A DNA stretch of 7,756 nt from Candidatus Stahliibacteriota bacterium (GCA_030627085.1 DAOUSS010000062.1:1-7756); one strand, 5' to 3'; shown: positions 1-6,107, numbered from the stretch's first letter. Notes: generated from the sequence alone by a model not told the origin. Numbers and translations are program-made.

Positions 1-27
1 GGGGATTAGATTTGTATGCTACTATTT

Positions 28-57
28 TTAACCAGTTAGTGTCAAAACTTTTATAAT
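28..57 (+). promoter_or_regulatory. Possible sigma-70-type promoter upstream of ftsI
   Basis: A perfect TATAAT hexamer lies at 52-57. A partial -35 match, TTAACC, lies at 28-33, giving an 18-base spacer. Transcription would start near 64 and leave a leader of about 46 bases before the ftsI ATG. The surroundings are A/T-rich, so a chance TATAAT is quite possible. The gene upstream is outside the window, so it cannot be told whether ftsI is also transcribed from further up. This is inference from hexamer similarity only. Confidence 0.3.
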
Positions 58-109
58 TGCCTATATTTTTGGTTTTTAGGAATGTTCCAGAGTGTTGTAG
101 ATAATTGAT

Positions 110-1714
110 ATGAATATCCGCCGTTTATTATGTATAGTCTACTGCCTCTTTTTAGCAGAAGCATTTCTGTTTGGCAGGGTTGTTTGGCTTCAAACAGCAA
201 AGTGGAGGGAGTATAAAGACAAGGTAGAAGATCAGGCGACCTGTAAGATTACATTAAGACCAAGAAAGGGTAGGATATACGACCGTAACTTTGGACTACT
301 TGCAACAAGTATAAAGACACATTCCCTTTATACTATGCCCGGGCAACTTAAAGACTCTGACCAGACTGCAAGATCTTTAGCAGAAAAGGGAATGGGCTCA
401 TACGCAGAAAACAAGAGAAAGTTTTCAAAATACCCTGATTTTGTCTGGATTAAAAGACACATAACTACAGAAAACGAGATAGCGATAAAAGGAGTTTATC
501 AATGCGAGGATGTAAAAAGGGTCTATCCACTTGATATAGCCTCCTCTCTTATAGGAGTGACCGACCCGTATGGCAAAGGACTATCGGGAATTGAATATAA
601 ATTTGACAGGATTTTAGAGGGAGAACCCTGCACTGTTACTATGGGGAAGACACCGGGTGGTGTATTGTATCCTTATCCCTCTTATGGTATAAAACGACCA
701 AAGAGAGGCTGTAATATAATACTCACAATAGATGCTGTAACTCAGGCAATAATAGAGGAGGAATTAAAAAGGACAGTAGAAAGATTTAATGCAAAGGATG
801 GAATGGCAATTGTTATGAACCCGAAAACTGGTGAGATACTTGGTATGGCGTCAGTTAGGGGGTATGGGAATGTAGTTGTAGAGAATCAGTATGAACCGGG
901 CTCGACATTTAAGGTGATTACGCTTGCCTGTGTGCTTGAGGACAGTATTGCTTCATTTGACGCAATTGTTGAGGATGGAAGTGGAAGGTGTATTGTGATG
1001 AATAAGGTAATAAAGGATGAGAAACCGCACGGACCACTGACACTCAGGGAGGCAGTTGCGAGAAGCTCAAATGTTGGTTTTATAAACCTTGCGCGTATGG
1101 TGGGCAGAGAGAAGCTATATGAGAAGGCAATTCTGTTTGGATTTGGGCAAAAAACTGGTATAGAACTGCCTGGCGAGGCATTAGGAAATGTTTATCCCTC
1201 TTCTGAATGGACGCCCATTAGATTTGCAAATATTGCATTTGGACAGGGGATATCGTGTACATTTTTACAACTCTCAATGGCATTTGGATGTATTGCAAAC
1301 GGTGGCATATTACTCAAGCCACATATAGTTAAAGAGATAGTGGATGGCGATGGGAATGTGGTGTACACAGCGAAACCGAAAGTCATAAGGAGGGTCATTG
1401 ACGAATCTACTACCAGAGATATTGTTGATCTTCTCGTAGGTGTAGTCAGAGATGGAAGCGGTATACTCGCAAAAGTAAAAGGAGTTGACATTGCAGGGAA
1501 AACAGGAACATCACAGAAGTTCAAGAACGGAGAATATACAGAGGACTATATGTCAAGTTTTATTGGTTTTTTCCCTGCAGATGACCCCTTATTTCTGGTT
1601 GGTGTATTGATAGATGAACCAAAAGATGTGCATTTTGGAAGTTTGGTAGCTGCTCCTTTGTTCAAAGAGATCGTCATAAGGATTATCTCTTCAGAGCTGA
1701 TTGCTCGAAATTGA
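110..1714 (+). CDS. ftsI: FtsI / PBP3-like class B penicillin-binding protein (septal peptidoglycan DD-transpeptidase)
   Basis: Forms peptide cross-links in septal peptidoglycan; anchored in the inner membrane with its catalytic domain outside. The 534-residue product has a short cytoplasmic N-terminus, one membrane segment at about residues 6-27, and the class B signature KGRIYDRN at 53-60. The transpeptidase domain has all three active-site motifs in order: STFK (nucleophile S265, K268), SSN at 319-321 and KTGT at 464-467. The C-terminus follows the domain directly and carries no PASTA repeats, which argues against a SpoVD-type protein. An in-frame TAG at 98-100 leaves ATG 110 as the sensible start, though no clear Shine-Dalgarno sequence precedes it. 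It heads the order ftsI-murE-murF-mraY-murD, which favours FtsI over the elongation protein PBP2. The stop is 136 bases before murE. Confidence 0.93.
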   Translation: MNIRRLLCIVYCLFLAEAFLFGRVVWLQTAKWREYKDKVEDQATCKITLRPRKGRIYDRNFGLLATSIKTHSLYTMPGQLKDSDQTARSLAEKGMGSYAENKRKFSKYPDFVWIKRHITTENEIAIKGVYQCEDVKRVYPLDIASSLIGVTDPYGKGLSGIEYKFDRILEGEPCTVTMGKTPGGVLYPYPSYGIKRPKRGCNIILTIDAVTQAIIEEELKRTVERFNAKDGMAIVMNPKTGEILGMASVRGYGNVVVENQYEPGSTFKVITLACVLEDSIASFDAIVEDGSGRCIVMNKVIKDEKPHGPLTLREAVARSSNVGFINLARMVGREKLYEKAILFGFGQKTGIELPGEALGNVYPSSEWTPIRFANIAFGQGISCTFLQLSMAFGCIANGGILLKPHIVKEIVDGDGNVVYTAKPKVIRRVIDESTTRDIVDLLVGVVRDGSGILAKVKGVDIAGKTGTSQKFKNGEYTEDYMSSFIGFFPADDPLFLVGVLIDEPKDVHFGSLVAAPLFKEIVIRIISSELIARN

Positions 1715-1726
1715 TGGAGGTATTGG

Positions 1727-1746
1727 ACGCGGATTAACGCGGATTA
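1727..1746 (+). repeat. Two tandem copies of the decamer ACGCGGATTA
   Basis: ACGCGGATTA occurs at 1727-1736 and again, identically, at 1737-1746, starting 12 bases after the ftsI stop codon. It is short, but it opens a gap filled with repetitive and palindromic sequence. I recall similar ACGCGGATTA-type words as dispersed repeats in other bacterial genomes but cannot verify this here. No function is evident. Confidence 0.7.
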
Positions 1747-1752
1747 CCTGTG

Positions 1753-1776
1753 CTGTCGGGAGTTTCCTCCCGACAG
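1753..1776. repeat. Perfect 10-bp palindrome (hairpin) after ftsI
   Basis: The arm CTGTCGGGAG (1753-1762) pairs perfectly with CTCCCGACAG (1767-1776) across a TTTC loop, giving a strong G/C-rich stem. No U-tract follows (the next bases are ATCGTCGG), so it does not look like an intrinsic terminator. That fits an operon continuing into murE. It could stabilise the 3' end of the ftsI message or be a REP-like dispersed palindrome. Its arms closely resemble those of the next palindrome. Confidence 0.8.
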
Positions 1777-1788
1777 ATCGTCGGATGC

Positions 1789-1835
1789 GTGTCAGGAGGG
1801 TATACCGAAGGTCGCCGTAAGGCAACTCCTGACAC
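1789..1835. repeat. Long palindrome with 10-bp arms and a structured 27-base loop before murE
   Basis: GTGTCAGGAG (1789-1798) pairs perfectly with CTCCTGACAC (1826-1835). The loop contains the 8-base self-complementary word GGTATACC (1799-1806) and a small hairpin, GCC (1814-1816) with GGC (1821-1823) closed by GTAA, which is GNRA-type. The element ends 15 bases before the murE ATG. The left arm contains AGGAGG, a ribosome-binding core, but it is over 50 bases from the start codon and paired within the stem. Either a mobile palindromic repeat or an RNA structure affecting murE would fit; the sequence does not decide. Confidence 0.75.
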
Positions 1836-1850
1836 CACGAGTTAAATGAT

Positions 1851-3284
1851 ATGCTCTTAAAGGAACTTATACAAGGCACGATAAAAGATATTAGAATTGA
1901 TTCAGACCTTGCTAATATAGATATTAAGGGACTTGCATATGACTCACGCGATGTGAAGCCAGGATATATATTCTTTGCAAGAAAGGGTGAGAGGATAAAC
2001 TCGCATTGTTTTATAGAAGATGCATATAAAAGAGGAGCAGTTCTATTCGTATTGACTGAGGATATTGACATTCCGTACCCGAGAATCGTTGTATCAGATT
2101 CAAGAAAACTAATAGCTATTATATCACACAGGTTTTACAGCGAGCCCTCAAAGAAAATGAAGGTAATAGGAATCACAGGAACAAATGGAAAAAGCACTGT
2201 AACAATTTTCCTACATTCAATCTATGAGGCTTGTGGCAATCCTTGTGGACTTATAGGAACGATTGTCAATAAAATATCCACTTCTCTATTACCAGCAGAA
2301 AGAACTACACCTGAATCACTGGATATTTCAAGGCTAATGCACCTGATGATAGGAAAGGGTGTCGAGACTGTGGTTATGGAGGTATCCTCCCATGGCATAG
2401 CCCAGAGTCGCATAGAAGGAGTAGATTTTGATATTGCGGGGCTTACATGTATTGGGAGAGACCATCTTGATTTCCATCGCACATTTGAAGCGTATGTTGA
2501 AACAAAGGTATCCCTTTTTAGAATTTTGAAAGAGAATGCCATTGCCGTACTCCCACAAGGGGATTATTTCGATCTTTTTAAGTTCAATACAAAGGCAAAG
2601 GTCATAAGTTACGGATACACGGATGGATTAGATTATCGTGGAAACATAATCTCTATGGGACTGAACGGGATGGAATTGCAAATAGACACCCCATATGGCA
2701 GGGAAAAGATTCATTCAAGGTTGACGGGAAGACATAATGTATCCAATATACTCATTGCGTATGCCATAGCAAGAGAGGATGGTCTTTCTCCATCGGGTAT
2801 AATTGAGGGTATTGAAAGCGTTGATGCAATCCCTGGTAGATTTGAGCGTATTGGAAATGTTATTGTGGATTTTGCACATACACCAGATGCAATGATGGCT
2901 ATGTTACAATCTGCAAGAGAATTTACAAAAGGCAATATAATAACGGTATTTGGATGTGGTGGTGACAGGGATAAGGGGAAAAGGCCCCTAATGGGAGAAA
3001 TTGCGACTAAACTTTCAGACTATGTATTTATAACATCTGACAATCCAAGAACCGAAGACCCACTCTCTATCATAAAGGAGATAGAAGATGGAATAAAAAT
3101 AAAAAATTATGAGGTTGTCCCCGATAGAAAAAAGGCAATTGAGAAGGCAGTCAATATGGCAGGCAAGGATGACATTGTGCTCGTACTGGGTAAGGGACAC
3201 GAAACTTATAATGTTGTCGGCGATGAGAAGATACCATTTGATGATAGGGAGGTGGTGAGACAGGCGATAAGGCGTAAGGAGTAA
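1851..3284 (+). CDS. murE: MurE, UDP-MurNAc-L-Ala-D-Glu:diamino acid ligase, probably meso-diaminopimelate type
   Basis: Cytoplasmic ATP-dependent ligase adding the third amino acid to the UDP-MurNAc dipeptide. The 477-residue protein has the three Mur-ligase domains. The N-terminal domain carries AYDSRDVKPG (29-38). The central ATPase has P-loop GITGTNGKST (107-116), TTPES (152-156), MEVSSHG (176-182), DHLDFH (204-209) and K219, the expected carbamylated lysine. The C-terminal domain begins around RHNVSN (294-299) and PGRFE (328-332). It carries D340, DRDKGKRPLMG (372-382), SDNPRTEDP (396-404), GKGHE (447-451) and PFDDREVV (462-469). DNPR is the motif linked to meso-diaminopimelate use; specificity is inferred from it alone. 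ATG 1851 gives the usual MLLKELI-type N-terminus, without a good Shine-Dalgarno. The last residues (RKE) and the TAA stop lie inside a heptad array. Confidence 0.95.
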   Translation: MLLKELIQGTIKDIRIDSDLANIDIKGLAYDSRDVKPGYIFFARKGERINSHCFIEDAYKRGAVLFVLTEDIDIPYPRIVVSDSRKLIAIISHRFYSEPSKKMKVIGITGTNGKSTVTIFLHSIYEACGNPCGLIGTIVNKISTSLLPAERTTPESLDISRLMHLMIGKGVETVVMEVSSHGIAQSRIEGVDFDIAGLTCIGRDHLDFHRTFEAYVETKVSLFRILKENAIAVLPQGDYFDLFKFNTKAKVISYGYTDGLDYRGNIISMGLNGMELQIDTPYGREKIHSRLTGRHNVSNILIAYAIAREDGLSPSGIIEGIESVDAIPGRFERIGNVIVDFAHTPDAMMAMLQSAREFTKGNIITVFGCGGDRDKGKRPLMGEIATKLSDYVFITSDNPRTEDPLSIIKEIEDGIKIKNYEVVPDRKKAIEKAVNMAGKDDIVLVLGKGHETYNVVGDEKIPFDDREVVRQAIRRKE

Positions 3285-3341
3285 GGAGTAGGGAGTAAGG
3301 AGTAAGGAGTAGGCAGTAAGCAGTAGGCAGTAAGCAGTCCC
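3272..3341 (+). repeat. Family A heptad array overlapping the 3' end of murE
   Basis: Ten consecutive 7-base units starting at 3272: GCGTAAG, then variants of GAGTAAG, GAGTAGG, CAGTAAG and CAGTAGG, ending with CAGTCCC at 3335-3341. A degenerate unit, GGCGATA, may extend the array back to 3263. The first two units encode the last three residues of MurE, and the second supplies its TAA stop (3282-3284). The final unit merges into the palindromic element that follows. Unlike a simple expansion, units differ at set positions while the 7-base register is kept. Confidence 0.9.
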
Positions 3342-3374
3342 AGTGAAATATGCTTCGCATTTCACGGGATAAAT
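3337..3374. repeat. Palindromic element, copy 1 (imperfect hairpin ending CGGGATAAAT)
   Basis: The main stem pairs GTGAAAT (3343-3349) with ATTTCAC (3359-3365). Its tip is GC-TTC-GC (3352-3358) with a two-base bulge at 3350-3351. An outer clamp pairs TCCC (3338-3341) with GGGA (3366-3369), with A3342 bulged. No U-tract follows; the next bases are TAAAT and more heptads, so a terminator is unlikely. A second, longer copy with the same start, stem design and CGGGATAAAT end lies in the murF-mraY gap at 4947-5011. Confidence 0.75.
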
Positions 3375-3395
3375 AGGGCGTAGGATGTGGAATGT
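3375..3395 (+). repeat. Mixed A/B heptads
   Basis: Three in-register heptads: AGGGCGT (3375-3381, family A), AGGATGT (3382-3388, intermediate) and GGAATGT (3389-3395, family B), then a partial GAAAT running into the octamer array. This short run links family A, found after murE and murF, with family B, which fills the mraY-murD gap. Confidence 0.65.
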
Positions 3396-3399
3396 GAAA

Positions 3400-3439
3400 T
3401 TAGTTGAATGGTTGATTGGTTTATTAGTTGATTGGTTGA
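3400..3439 (+). repeat. Family C octamer array, five units
   Basis: Five 8-base units in register: TTAGTTGA, ATGGTTGA, TTGGTTTA, TTAGTTGA and TTGGTTGA. The same family recurs as ten units at 6316-6395 before murD. The array is followed by a purine-rich stretch at 3439-3464. No coding potential is seen here on either strand beyond short chance frames. Confidence 0.8.
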
Positions 3440-3464
3440 AAAGGATAAAGGAAAAAGGGAAAAG

Positions 3465-3492
3465 TAGGGCGTAAACCGTAGGGCGTAAAGCG
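3465..3492 (+). repeat. Family A-type heptads, second block in the murE-murF gap
   Basis: Four heptads in register: TAGGGCG, TAAACCG, TAGGGCG and TAAAGCG, followed by TAGGGGC, which forms the left arm of the next palindrome. They match the GGGCGTA-like subset of family A units seen at 4901-4928 after murF. Confidence 0.75.
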
Positions 3493-3519
3493 TAGGGGCA
3501 AACAGCCGTTCGCCCGTAC
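3492..3519. repeat. Imperfect 28-bp palindrome, GTAGGGGC...GCCCGTAC
   Basis: GTA (3492-3494) pairs with TAC (3517-3519), GGGC (3496-3499) with GCCC (3512-3515), and AAC (3501-3503) with GTT (3508-3510), around an AGCC loop. Mismatches are G3495/G3516 and A3500/C3511. From memory it resembles a GTAGGGGCGAACGG-type palindrome dispersed in several bacterial groups; that needs a search. It ends 16 bases before the murF ATG and lacks a U-tract. Confidence 0.65.
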
Positions 3520-3531
3520 AATTGTCAATTT
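3518..3531 (+). repeat. Family D heptad pair just upstream of murF
   Basis: ACAATTG (3518-3524) and TCAATTT (3525-3531) form two 7-base units four bases before the murF start codon. Similar pairs lie at 4934-4947 and 5011-5024 in the next gap. Two units alone would be weak; recurrence in the neighbouring gap supports the call. Confidence 0.5.
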
Positions 3532-3535
3532 AAAG

Positions 3536-4873
3536 ATGGAACTCACGAAGAACGAATTTATAAAGGCAATAGATGGCAAGGCTATAAGAATACCCGAGAA
3601 TGATTTTGAAATCGGCGGTATCTCTATAGACTCCAGAACCATCAAGCCAAAAGAGGTCTTTTTCGCCATCAAGGGGGAGAGATATGATGGGCATGACTTT
3701 CTGAACGAGGTTCATGAAAAAGGAGGACTATTTTCTGTAGTTGAAAGGGATATAGGAAGAAATGTGGTGTTGGTGAAAGACACCAGAATAGCGCTATCCC
3801 AGCTTGCTTCGTTTTATAGAAATAAATTCACTCCTCTTACTGTCGCTATAACGGGTTCAAACGGCAAGACAACAACGAAACGACTTACATCTCTTGTGCT
3901 TGAAAGGAAATTTAATGTTCTCGTATCTCCGCGTAGTTATAATAATGATATAGGTATTCCACTCACTATATTTAAGTTGCGGAGTGAGTGTGAGATCCTC
4001 CTTCTTGAATTCGGCATGAATTACAGAGGTGAGATAAGGCATCTGTCGGAGGTTGCACAACCAAAGATTGGGGTTATCACGAACATTGCACCGGTCCATA
4101 TAGGTAATTTTGGTTCTCTTGAAGAGATTCTCACTGAAAAACTTGAAGTAACATCTTTCTGTCATACAGTTTTTATAAATGCAGATGACAATATGCTAAT
4201 GAAGGCGATAGAAGACCTTAAGAGAAGGAAACGGGTTGTCACATTCGGTATAAAGAAGGGTGATGTGAAGGCGAGGGATATAACTCTTACTGTGGATGGC
4301 TCTATATTCAAGGTGGACGAAACCGAATTTTTTCTATCCCTCATAGGAAGATATAATGTTTATAATGCACTTGTCTCCATAGCAATAGGTGACGAGCTGG
4401 GAATAGACAGGAAAGAGATCGCTACTGCACTCCAGAAGGCAGTCCCGGAAGAGGGAAGAGACAGGAGAATTCGTATTGGAGATATCCTTATAATAGATTC
4501 TACATACAACTCAAATCCTGTGTCGCTTCTTTCAGTGCTTGAAACTTTAAAACTCCTCAAGGGTAGAAAAATAGCGGTTCTGGGTGATATGCTTGAGCTG
4601 GGAGAAGAGGCAGTGCGGTTTCACAGAGAAATTGGGAAAAGATTGAGTGAATTTGATATAAAAGCACTCTTTACTTACGGTGAGCTTGCGCAAGAATTTG
4701 CAAAGGAGACAAACCCTCCCTCTGTCTCATCGTATAATGACGTACCAAGTCTTGTAAGTAGCCTTAAATGTTTCGTTAAAGCTGGAGATATCATTCTCAT
4801 TAAAGGGTCAAGGAAAATGAAGATGGAAAAAGTGGTAGAGGAGCTGGGAAAGGCAGTAGGCAGTATGCAGTAG
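3536..4873 (+). CDS. murF: MurF, UDP-MurNAc-tripeptide:D-alanyl-D-alanine ligase
   Basis: Cytoplasmic ATP-dependent ligase that completes the UDP-MurNAc-pentapeptide by adding D-Ala-D-Ala, the step before MraY. The 445-residue product shows the N-terminal motif GISIDSRTIKPKEVFFAIKG (28-47), P-loop AITGSNGKTTTK (104-115), NNDIGIPLT (136-144), EFGMNYRGEI (158-167), the linker motif GRYNVYNAL (271-279), DSTYNSNPVS (321-330), LGDMLELGEE (349-358) and LIKGSRKMKME (421-431). The ATP-side residues N274, N277 and D321 are intact. The ATG is the first plausible one after the repeats and gives a normal MurF N-terminus, but only AAAG precedes it, so ribosome binding looks weak. The last six residues (AVGSMQ) and the TAG stop are encoded by family A heptads, so the tail may be a repeat-derived addition. 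Confidence 0.95.
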   Translation: MELTKNEFIKAIDGKAIRIPENDFEIGGISIDSRTIKPKEVFFAIKGERYDGHDFLNEVHEKGGLFSVVERDIGRNVVLVKDTRIALSQLASFYRNKFTPLTVAITGSNGKTTTKRLTSLVLERKFNVLVSPRSYNNDIGIPLTIFKLRSECEILLLEFGMNYRGEIRHLSEVAQPKIGVITNIAPVHIGNFGSLEEILTEKLEVTSFCHTVFINADDNMLMKAIEDLKRRKRVVTFGIKKGDVKARDITLTVDGSIFKVDETEFFLSLIGRYNVYNALVSIAIGDELGIDRKEIATALQKAVPEEGRDRRIRIGDILIIDSTYNSNPVSLLSVLETLKLLKGRKIAVLGDMLELGEEAVRFHREIGKRLSEFDIKALFTYGELAQEFAKETNPPSVSSYNDVPSLVSSLKCFVKAGDIILIKGSRKMKMEKVVEELGKAVGSMQ

Positions 4874-4935
4874 GGAGTAGGGAGTAAGGCGTTGAGCGTA
4901 AGGCGTAGGGAGTTGAGCGTAGGGCGTAGGGAGTC
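4852..4935 (+). repeat. Family A heptad array overlapping the 3' end of murF
   Basis: Twelve 7-base units in unbroken register: GGCAGTA twice, TGCAGTA, GGGAGTA twice, then AGGCGTT, GAGCGTA, AGGCGTA, GGGAGTT, GAGCGTA, GGGCGTA and GGGAGTC. The first three encode the MurF tail, and the TAG stop (4871-4873) spans units three and four. Later units carry CGT where earlier ones carry AGT. This is the same word family as at 3272-3341, likewise starting inside a gene end. Confidence 0.9.
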
Positions 4936-4947
4936 AATTGTAAATTG
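4934..4947 (+). repeat. Family D heptad pair between A array and palindrome
   Basis: TCAATTG (4934-4940) and TAAATTG (4941-4947) join the family A array to the palindromic element. The related pair TCAATAG/TCAATTC lies on the other side of the palindrome at 5011-5024. Confidence 0.5.
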
Positions 4948-5011
4948 TCCCGATGGAATAGCTGGCGCATTCCACCCCATACGCTATCGCTACAGGGTAA
5001 ACGGGATAAAT
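4947..5011. repeat. Palindromic element, copy 2 (branched, with extra internal hairpin)
   Basis: The outer clamp pairs TCCCG (4948-4952) with CGGGA (5002-5006). Inside, TGGAAT (4954-4959) pairs with ATTCCA (4969-4974), with a GC-TGGC-GC tip (4961-4968). A second arm pairs CCC (within 4975-4978) with GGG (4995-4997). The start (GTCCC), stem design and end (CGGGATAAAT) match copy 1 at 3337-3374. The extra segment 4976-5001 is absent from copy 1. No U-tract follows, so a terminator is unlikely. It lies within 20 bases of the mraY start. Confidence 0.75.
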
Positions 5012-5024
5012 CAATAGTCAATTC
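5011..5024 (+). repeat. Family D heptad pair just upstream of mraY
   Basis: TCAATAG (5011-5017) and TCAATTC (5018-5024) form two 7-base units ending six bases before the mraY ATG, where a ribosome-binding site would be expected. Neither unit resembles a Shine-Dalgarno sequence. The position mirrors the pair before murF. Confidence 0.45.
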
Positions 5025-5030
5025 TTAGCT

Positions 5031-6107
5031 ATGTTATATCATCTCTTATATCCACTTGCTGAGAGGTTCGGGGTATTTAATCTCTTCAGATATATTACAT
5101 TCAGAGCAGCATATGCTGGTGCAACAGCACTCATTATTATGATAGTATTAGGTCCGCATATGATAAGATGGCTTAGGTACCATGGGTTTGTCTCCGGAAT
5201 GAGGGAGCCTATACTTAAGAATCATGAGGTAAAGAAAGGCACACCACTGGCAGGACCGCTCATTGTCATTGCTATAATGGTTTCATCGCTCCTATGGGCG
5301 AATATCAGAGAACCCTATGTATGGGTTATGATGTATGCAACGGTTACACTCGCATTTCTCGGTTTCGTAGATGATATAAAGAAGATAAGACGAGGCAAGG
5401 GTATTCTTGGCAGATACAAATTTGTATGGCAAATTCTTATTGCTATTCCTATTGCTTTATATATGGTAATCTTGCCCAAGAATCCCGACTATGCTACTAT
5501 GACCACGCTGCTTTTTGTCAAGAACATCTTCTGGAATTTAGGCGTTTTCTACATACCATTTGTTATAATTGTCATGGTTGCAACATCCAACAGTGTAAAC
5601 ATAGCTGATGGGATTGATGGACTTGCATGTGGTCTTGTGGGAATCTCTGCAGGGGCGTATATCGTATTCTCATACCTGGTAGGGCATTATAAGTTTGCTT
5701 CCTATCTTAATATACTCTTTGTTCCCGGTGGCGGAGAGGTTGCAGTTGTGCTTGCATCGGTTGTAGGGGCATCGATTGGTTTCTTGTGGTTTAATGCATA
5801 TCCTGCAGAGGCGTTTATGGGTGATATGACTTCTCTTCCACTTGGAGGGTTGATAGGGGTTTCTGCGATCCTCATAAAGCAGGAGATTTTGTTAATACTT
5901 GTGTGTGGGGTCTTTGTAGTGGAGGCATTGTCCGTAATAATACAGGTGTTACATTACAAGAGAACAAAAAGGAGATTTTTTAGAATGGCACCCCTTCATC
6001 ATCATTTTGAACTTATGGGAGTGCCAGAGTGCAAACTGGTAATAAGATTCTGGATAGTAGGTATCCTCTTTACATTGATAGCAATATCTACACTTAAAAT
6101 ACGTTAA
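5031..6107 (+). CDS. mraY: MraY, phospho-N-acetylmuramoyl-pentapeptide transferase
   Basis: Integral inner-membrane enzyme that transfers phospho-MurNAc-pentapeptide from UDP to undecaprenyl phosphate, making lipid I. The 358-residue length is typical, with about ten hydrophobic segments. Family motifs in order: FNLFRYITFR (16-25), HEVKKGTP (65-72), GFVDDIKK (111-118, paired catalytic aspartates D114/D115), NSVNIADGIDGLA (187-199), FLWFNAYPAEAFMGD (251-265, D265), and RRFFRMAPLHHHFELMG (314-330), with the three histidines at 323-325. Two usually strict stretches differ: TPTMGG is TPLAGP (71-76), and MGDxGSL is MGDMTSL (263-269). ATG 5031 gives the standard MraY N-terminus, yet no Shine-Dalgarno sequence precedes it. 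The TAA stop is the first half of a family B heptad. Confidence 0.95.
   Translation: MLYHLLYPLAERFGVFNLFRYITFRAAYAGATALIIMIVLGPHMIRWLRYHGFVSGMREPILKNHEVKKGTPLAGPLIVIAIMVSSLLWANIREPYVWVMMYATVTLAFLGFVDDIKKIRRGKGILGRYKFVWQILIAIPIALYMVILPKNPDYATMTTLLFVKNIFWNLGVFYIPFVIIVMVATSNSVNIADGIDGLACGLVGISAGAYIVFSYLVGHYKFASYLNILFVPGGGEVAVVLASVVGASIGFLWFNAYPAEAFMGDMTSLPLGGLIGVSAILIKQEILLILVCGVFVVEALSVIIQVLHYKRTKRRFFRMAPLHHHFELMGVPECKLVIRFWIVGILFTLIAISTLKIR

Noticed and set aside
3..56. Open frame GLDLYATIFNQLVSKLL ending in TAA at 54-56, possibly the 3' end of an upstream gene such as ftsL
   Set aside because: Only 17 codons are visible, it matches no family I recognise, and it overlaps the possible promoter. 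It could equally be chance in A/T-rich sequence.
82..108. Nine-codon mini-ORF (MFQSVVDN) ending two bases before the ftsI ATG, which might couple translation to ftsI
   Set aside because: There is no properly spaced ribosome-binding site; AGG lies one base before its ATG. The length is within chance expectation.
1753..1776. Intrinsic terminator after ftsI
   Set aside because: The stem is strong but no U-tract follows, and the downstream genes belong to the same pathway in the same orientation.
3015..3521. Minus-strand open frames across the murE-murF gap with repeated LLTAYSLLLTPYSLL-like peptides
   Set aside because: The repetitive peptide is simply the reverse reading of family A heptads. 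There is no start signal, family match or independent coding evidence, and the frame overlaps murE.
4675..5021. Minus-strand open frames with LTPYALRSTPYALRSTPY-like repeats near the murF end
   Set aside because: Again these are the reverse reading of heptads; the frames are shadows of murF and the gap.
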